Of a stretch of DNA of 64,000 nt, positions 61,101 to 64,000 are shown piece by piece. The stretch spans positions 496,001-560,000 of the forward strand of contig JAALGY010000042.1 in assembly GCA_032358165.1 (NCBI GenBank), written 5' to 3'. This DNA is from Diplosphaera chodatii (taxonomy: Eukaryota; Chlorophyta; Trebouxiophyceae; Prasiolales; Stichococcaceae). The notes under the pieces were generated by a model. The model was not told the DNA's origin, made no database searches, and was given only the letters and a program-made list of their open reading frames with translations. The first letter of the stretch is position 1. The number at the start of each line of letters is the position of its first letter. Both the position numbers and the translations under genes were made by a program.

Positions 61101-61255
61101 TGCTGTCGGAGTGTGCTGCCAGGCCCATGCATGGGCCCACGGTACTGCAGGGCCTTGCCCCGCCAGCCAGTCGCGTCCAGCAGCCTTGCATGCTGCAGCA
61201 GGCACGCAGGCTGCTGCATGCAGCCCACTGCTCCGCTTGTGCTGAGCGCACTCAT
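55153..61255 (-). CDS. PNP: Polynucleotide phosphorylase, organelle-targeted
   Basis: Phosphorolytic 3'-to-5' exoribonuclease, expected in chloroplast or mitochondrion. The N-terminal exon starts at [20 protein letters not shown], an Arg/Ser/Ala-rich transit-peptide-like leader, then [11 protein letters not shown] joined to [24 protein letters not shown]. First RNase PH domain: ERFSAAGR region, [57 protein letters not shown] and [13 protein letters not shown]. Helical linker: [15 protein letters not shown]. Second PH domain: [26 protein letters not shown] with [54 protein letters not shown] and [20 protein letters not shown]. The KH domain has [14 protein letters not shown], and an S1 domain follows ([20 protein letters not shown]). 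After KPKLSRRQN comes a Gly/Arg/Gln/Pro-rich tail. Exon limits within are approximate. Confidence 0.9.
58441..58492. repeat. AT-rich palindromic tract inside a PNPase intron
   Basis: About 50 bases of alternating A/T containing the perfect palindromes ACTTATATATAAGT and TATATAAGTACTTATATA, in an otherwise GC-rich locus. It lies between two coding exons. Confidence 0.85.
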
Positions 61256-61959
61256 GGCTCGGGATGGCCAGGCAGGCCGCCACGTTTACAAGCTGCACAG
61301 CATGATCTGCGGGCGATGCTGTTTCTTGCTCATGTCTCTGCTGTCGAATACGAGACACGCTGTCTGATGAAAGACTTGGCTAGCACGTCTGTTGCTGCGC
61401 TGCACATGCACAGGACTAGTCGATCCAGGGTGCCCCGAGCTGGCACGTGGTCTTTGCCTGAAGCTCTCTCGCCCAGCGTCCCAGTTCGCAGATCGCCGTG
61501 CATGCTCGTGTCAAACCATGGTTAGGTGTTGACTCACAGCCAGACGGTGGTCAGATGTTGGCTTTCGACCTGAAAGTTTCTGAGTAGATGTGCAGCATCG
61601 CATTGCACCGAAACAAGATCCCCAGTTGCCACTCACATGCTTGCACTATAATCCACCGCAGCGTGTGGCTGTATGCGCTGCAAGCAAGCAATATTGCATC
61701 AGCTTGACAGCTCCAAGGTGTTGGCCTCCTGCGTTCAAACTTCAACCGGTGGGGAGTTTGAATATTGGGACGGCCTGTTCACTTGCTGCAGACTGCGAGC
61801 CATTGCATGCACAGCAGCAGTACAACACCAGAAACTTCTGCTGAGTTGAGGGCCCGTCAGCCACCCGCGTCACTACAGCTTACTTCCTGCTGATCAGCCT
61901 GCAGTCCCCTACCGCAGGCCCAGCATACCCTTGCAGACGGCGGTCCCTTCGGTGGCAGC
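61256..61959. promoter_or_regulatory. Divergent upstream region of PNPase and the right-edge gene
   Basis: It separates the PNPase start (minus) from the start of the plus-strand gene at 61960. No coding exons were recognised. Both promoters probably lie here. Confidence 0.4.
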
Positions 61960-64000
61960 ATGACCAGCGCAGCGCCATGGCGCATGACCGGTGCCGGCGG
62001 GCTGACAGCGTCAGCCGGAACACCAGGCACCTCGCATGTTACAGAAGCGGACAACCTGCCGCTGTTTCGGCGCCTGGACCTGCAGGACGCCCAGCAGGAC
62101 GCCAGCACGGCGGTGGTGCTTCTGTCCAGGGCGCTGCGCGAATTTGGGCCTGGTAGGGACTCCTTGCTGCACAGATGCCGATCCTCCGCTTAATAATAGA
62201 GCCTGTGCAATACCAGCGGGCGTATGAGTTCCCTGGTAACATTTGAGGACATCAGCGTGCAAGCCTGGCTACTTCACGAGCTTTCCGTACAGGCAAGCCG
62301 ATAACCGCTCGGCAGGCGGTGATGGCGGATTGCTGCCGCGCACCTGACGCCGCGGCAGCTGCGCTGCCTCGCATACTGAGCAGCACACACCTGGAGCTGT
62401 AAGCCTTCGCTTTGCAAGGCCTGGCACCTAGCATATGCTGTATGGATCATGCAGAAGCTGATGAAAGCAGCATGCCTACCGTGCACTCCTTCATAGCCGC
62501 TGCCGACCAGTCCTTGCATGGCCTGCAGGCAACAGAAGGGCGTGGAGATCACGGCCTGGATGTTCTCCCACAAGCCTTTCGTGGCAGTCTCTACAGGTAT
62601 GTGCAGGAACCTTGGGGATCTGGTATGCAGTTCGCTGAACAGCGTGCACACATTCGGAGAGCAGTAGTTTTGATGTGCATGTGTGCATGCCATGCAGAGG
62701 CGCAGCTGCATGCAATCTTGGATGCTATGCTGGATGCGCTGCTGAGCACAGATGATAAGGTGCGCTACACAGTAATATAGTGGCCATTCGTCAACAGCTG
62801 CCACGTGACACACTCTCCATTCCCCTCCGCTGTGCTATGGGCTTGCATCACGTGTATCATCATGTTGCCCCCGCAGCTGCTGGCGAAACTGGCGCTGTGG
62901 GGCCTCTCACGGCAGGAGCTGCCACGCGAACTTGTGACGTCGAAGGCTGGCACCATTCTCCGTGCTTTGCTGCCAGCGCTGACAGTGGACAACCGCTGGC
63001 AGGTGTAATACCCCAGCAAGCACTTCTGCTGGTTACACCTCAATGGTGGCATTCCGATAGTGCGTTTCTGCATGCAGCTGTTGAGTCCCATGCAGGCAGC
63101 TGATTGCGCTGCTTCTGGCCTGTTGGTGCAGTCATTCGAGTGCATCAAGTACGGGGTGAACACGCTCGCCAAGCTGGGGGACCGGTGCTGGCCGGCCGTC
63201 GCGGCCAGCGCCGGCACCTGGCTGCTGCCCATGGCGGCCCTGCTGCTGGCGGCACCCATGGCCAACCAGCTTCAGGTGCGACGCGCAGTGTTATGCAACA
63301 GGCAGACGGCAGCAAGATTCTCAACACCTGCTGTGGCAGCCTCTTCTGCATGTTTCTGTGCGTCCGCATGCAAACTCAACCTGCTGGCTGCTGTGCACAG
63401 AGGCCAGAGGCACACCGCTCCTATGCTGAGCTGCGCGGCATTGTGGCGGCCACCTTCAGCCGCTGGCTGCAGCTGCCCTCAGGGGTGGCAGGCGGCTCGC
63501 TGACGCCGCTGGCGCCTGCACTGGAGGCCGCCTTCGCCACAGACATCAGCAGCGTGCTGGCACCCAAAGCACAGGTGTGACTGGTAGAAATGAATTTCAG
63601 CCAGATTGGCGGCACCCAGTCCGGCCACGGGCTTGTACCACAGTGATACCGCAAGGTGCGGAAGACCTACTAAACTTGAGAGGAGTGTCAAGTAATGTGT
63701 TTTCTTTTGCACAGGCCTTCCTGGCGCAGCTGCACGACGCTAGGTCGCCGCCGCCCATAGGCAGCCCTGCAGTGTCAGCGGCAGATCAGATGTGCCTTGA
63801 CATCAGTCTGGCGGCGGCAGCTGCTTCCTCGTGCGGGGTCTACTTCCAGCTGCTGCGCGGCTCGTCCTTCTCCCGCCGCATCGGCCAGCCGTTGCTAACC
63901 GTGCTCGAGAAGGTGCAGCTGATTCGTGCACACATTTGTGCTGCTAACACGGCAAAGCTGTGGGCACAGCCTCCAGCAACGCTGCTCCTGCACTACAGCT
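61960..64000 (+). CDS. Helical-repeat protein, possibly PELP1/RIX1-like, partial at right edge
   Basis: Plus-strand exon-like pieces: MTSAAPWRMTGAGGLTASAG with LPLFRRLDLQDAQQD and VVLLSRALREFGP (61960-62152), VHSFIAAADQSLHGLQATEG (about 62480-62600), QLHAILDAMLDALLSTDDK (about 62700-62760), LLAKLALWGLSRQELPRELV to LLPALTVDNRWQ (about 62875-63003), FECIKYGVNTLAKLGDRCWP (about 63135-63270), ELRGIVAATFSRWLQLPSG (about 63425-63570) and AFLAQLHDARSPPPIGSP to FSRRIGQPLL (from about 63715). The text is Leu/Ala-rich paired helices of the HEAT/armadillo kind. The spacing of WLQ-type and LL.LL motifs recalls the RIX1/PELP1 ribosome-maturation family, but I cannot confirm it. The reading continues past the window end. 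Confidence 0.5.

Overview
The window looks like nuclear DNA of a GC-rich green alga. The genes are broken into many short exons with GT-AG introns (and a few GC-AG ones), and the proteins are eukaryotic. They include an ER lipid-linked-oligosaccharide glucosyltransferase (ALG10), the nucleolar factor RRP5, a lysosomal-type di-N-acetylchitobiase, a plant-like LYR subunit of complex I, a polynucleotide phosphorylase with a transit-peptide-like N-terminus, and a glutathione-peroxidase-fold membrane protein. No prokaryotic operon, tRNA, rRNA or CRISPR array was seen. Exon limits were set by hand from splice sites, phase and family alignment. Where I say a frame closes, the exon lengths sum to a whole number of codons.

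0-12.5 kb (all minus strand) is a tandem array. It holds two nearly identical ALG10 copies (A, cut by the left edge; C, complete with 11 exons and 520 aa). Between them lies a chimera (B) in which the ALG10 N-terminal half is fused in frame to the membrane anchor and Gly/Cys tail of a second family. Three free-standing members of that family (D, E, F) follow. A block of about 2.63 kb (1-2633) recurs at 6448-9077.

12.5-28.8 kb carries one large minus-strand gene for RRP5/PDCD11 (about 41 exons): serial S1 domains, then C-terminal HAT repeats. It shares a 0.55-kb divergent upstream region with a plus-strand di-N-acetylchitobiase gene (29.4-32.2 kb, 10 exons, 399 aa). Next come a minus-strand polytopic membrane protein of unknown function (32.5-37.5 kb), a plus-strand NDUFB9-like complex I subunit (38.3-39.3 kb) and a minus-strand 186-aa protein of unknown function with a fully phase-consistent five-exon model (39.9-41.3 kb).

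41.3-49.8 kb is gene-poor. It has a GC-rich stretch with a degraded coding appearance (possible transposon remnant). It also has two short elements about 0.4 kb apart that fold as three-way junctions, with invariant loops but different, complementary stems, and a nearby array of ten GCC-CGAA-GGC mini-hairpins. This is the part least explained by known features.

49.8-64 kb holds a minus-strand gene of a conserved plant/algal family resembling gamma-glutamylcyclotransferase-like proteins, a minus-strand GPX7/8-like membrane protein that has lost the peroxidatic Cys/Sec, the minus-strand PNPase gene (55.2-61.3 kb), and the start of a plus-strand helical-repeat protein (perhaps PELP1/RIX1-like) that leaves the window at the right edge. 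Functional themes are N-glycan assembly and breakdown (ALG10, chitobiase), ribosome biogenesis (RRP5, possibly the last gene), and organelle energy and RNA metabolism (NDUFB9, PNPase).
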